Assembly (NCBI GenBank): GCA_001800515.1
Contig: MGVN01000135.1
Span: 1-7,074 of the forward strand
Length of the DNA stretch: 7,074 nucleotides
Reading direction: 5' to 3'
Source: Elusimicrobia bacterium RIFOXYB2_FULL_49_7
GTDB lineage: Bacteria; Fibrobacterota; OXYB2-FULL-49-7
Shown: piece after piece, positions 6,024-7,074 of the stretch
Layout of the letters: each line of letters starts with the position of its first letter
Numbering within the stretch: the stretch's first letter is position 1
Program-made: the position numbers and the translations under genes
Notes under the pieces: generated by a model
Told to the model about the DNA's origin: nothing
Seen by the model: the letters and a program-made list of their open reading frames with translations, nothing else
The model's database searches: none

Positions 6024-7074
6024 TTATTTCTTGAGTTCTTTGAGCGCGCGGATGGCGAGCAGTGCTTCAGTACCGGAAACCGTGTGTTCCGGTTCGAATT
6101 CACTGTTGATATTGGCATCCATGATATTCTTGTCCACCATGTTGCAGATGGCATTGTAATAGGGGGCGCTGGCATTGACATCCGGAAAACGGGAAGCGTT
6201 TCCGTCCAAATATTTTGTGGCCAGGGATTCCTCGCGCAGGATGGCAATCAGAATATCTTCAAGCATAAAAGCGTATTCACCGCGAGTGATGAGTTTGTCC
6301 GGCTGAAAGGTGTGATCCGGATAAGCTTCCAGACCGCGCACCTGCAGGTTGACGATATCCGTCACAAAGTTTTCAGCCCAATGGCCTGCGATATCGGTCA
6401 TCTTTTCTATCTTGACCGTGGAATCCGCTTGTACGGTCCGGGCATCGGTCGGCGCTTTGAAACCGGTATCATAGTTTTTCGGCCGTTTCTTCTCGATCAG
6501 GCTGGCCGCATCCAATTCGCTCACAAAGAGGGCTGTGACATCGGCGCGAGAAATCTTTTCAATGAGGGCTATTTTCATGCCGATCTTGCTGCCCGGTGCC
6601 GCCCGTTCGATATCCTGCATGATTTTCCACTGTGCATCCGCTTCTTTGGTGAAATTCTGGTTCAAATCAAGCACTTTTTTGAATTGATCCGCCGCCTCCC
6701 GGAACTGATAAGCGTATTTCAGTGTCCATCCTTTACGATAGTAGGCTTCGCTGCACTTGGGATTCAGTTTCTCAATAACTTTGTCATAGGCTTCAATGGC
6801 ATCTTCGACCCAGTCCTTGTCTTCGTCGGCCATATGTTGCAGGGTAATGATCATGCCTTTGGCAAGCCAGGCGGCCACCAGTTTTTTGTCCAGGTCCATG
6901 GCCTTGTCGAGATATTCCTCGGCCTTGTCAAACCGTTTCTCGCGTGCTTTCGGATCTTTTTCCGCGCGGCCCTTTTCACCTTCACAGAGAGCCAAACCGG
7001 CATAGCACGGGGCGTATTTAAAATCAAGGGTGCGGGCCAACTCGAATTCCTTTTCCGCACGAGTGAAATCGCCG
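6024..7074 (-). CDS. TPR and S-layer homology (SLH) domain protein, 5' end cut by window edge
   Basis: The reading frame is open to the right edge, so the true start lies outside; the TTG at 7040 is internal, because the codons before it continue a TPR helix (GDFTRAEKEFE). The visible 349 residues hold about four TPR-like units: GDFTRAEKEFELARTLD, KRFDKAEEYLDKAMDLD, DWVEDAIEAYDKVIEKLNP and QFREAADQFKKVLDLN. A fragmentary SLH-like stretch (ISRADVTALFVSELD) follows. Two SLH repeats close the protein: one with DIAGHWAENFVTDIVNLQ, YPDHTFQPDKLITRGEYA; a second, more diverged, with FPDVNASAPYYNAICNMVDKNIMD and SGTEALLAIRAL. TPRs mediate protein contacts; SLH domains bind cell-wall polymers. The protein is therefore probably a periplasmic scaffold or wall tether, although no signal peptide can be seen in this fragment. 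It is co-transcribed with the FlgT/CsgG-like gene. Confidence 0.88.
   Translation of the reverse strand, partial: GDFTRAEKEFELARTLDFKYAPCYAGLALCEGEKGRAEKDPKAREKRFDKAEEYLDKAMDLDKKLVAAWLAKGMIITLQHMADEDKDWVEDAIEAYDKVIEKLNPKCSEAYYRKGWTLKYAYQFREAADQFKKVLDLNQNFTKEADAQWKIMQDIERAAPGSKIGMKIALIEKISRADVTALFVSELDAASLIEKKRPKNYDTGFKAPTDARTVQADSTVKIEKMTDIAGHWAENFVTDIVNLQVRGLEAYPDHTFQPDKLITRGEYAFMLEDILIAILREESLATKYLDGNASRFPDVNASAPYYNAICNMVDKNIMDANINSEFEPEHTVSGTEALLAIRALKELKK

Noticed and set aside
7038..7040. TTG at 7040 as the start of the TPR-SLH gene
   Set aside because: The frame stays open to 7074 and the extra codons (GDFTRAEKEFE) complete a TPR helix, with no ribosome binding site before the TTG. The gene is cut by the window edge instead.

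Overview
The window looks like chromosomal core plus housekeeping sequence from a diderm bacterium, probably uncultured. The L21 N-terminus (MYSIVDIAG...) resembles the MYAIVEIAG type that I associate with the Bacteroidetes/Chlorobi/Fibrobacter side of the tree. The right end encodes a periplasmic or envelope pair: a TPR protein with S-layer homology (SLH) domains and a FlgT/CsgG-like secreted protein. An FCB-type lineage is therefore a reasonable but weak guess. No transposase, integrase, tRNA, rRNA or CRISPR array is visible.

Left part (1-1384, + strand): a candidate promoter, then rplU and rpmA (ribosomal proteins L21 and L27) as a tight pair closed by an intrinsic terminator. A HIT-family nucleotide phosphorylase/hydrolase follows, where obgE is found in many other bacteria.

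Middle (1379-3500, - strand): a compact molybdate ABC importer operon in the order modB-modC-modA, with genes separated by 2 nt or overlapping by 4 nt. ModB is the permease, ModC the ATPase (short, without the C-terminal TOBE/Mop domain) and ModA the periplasmic binding protein. A near-consensus ModE operator lies across the modB start codon, just downstream of a candidate promoter, so the operon is probably repressed when molybdate is plentiful. modA runs convergently into the HIT gene, and the two genes share a palindromic CTATAG as both stop codons.

Right part: a 12-TM MFS transporter (3585-4814, +) is divergent from the mod operon. A strong GC-rich hairpin, suited to stopping transcription from both sides, separates it from a convergent two-gene operon on the - strand. 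That operon runs from the TPR-SLH protein (cut by the right edge of the window) into a secreted FlgT-N/CsgG-like protein with a TTG start.

The most interesting items are the ModE-type operator fused to the start of modB (possibly a leaderless or near-leaderless message), the TOBE-less rearranged mod operon, the mirror-image stop codons, and the uncharacterised TPR-SLH/FlgT-like envelope pair. I see no clearly new defence or mobile system here.
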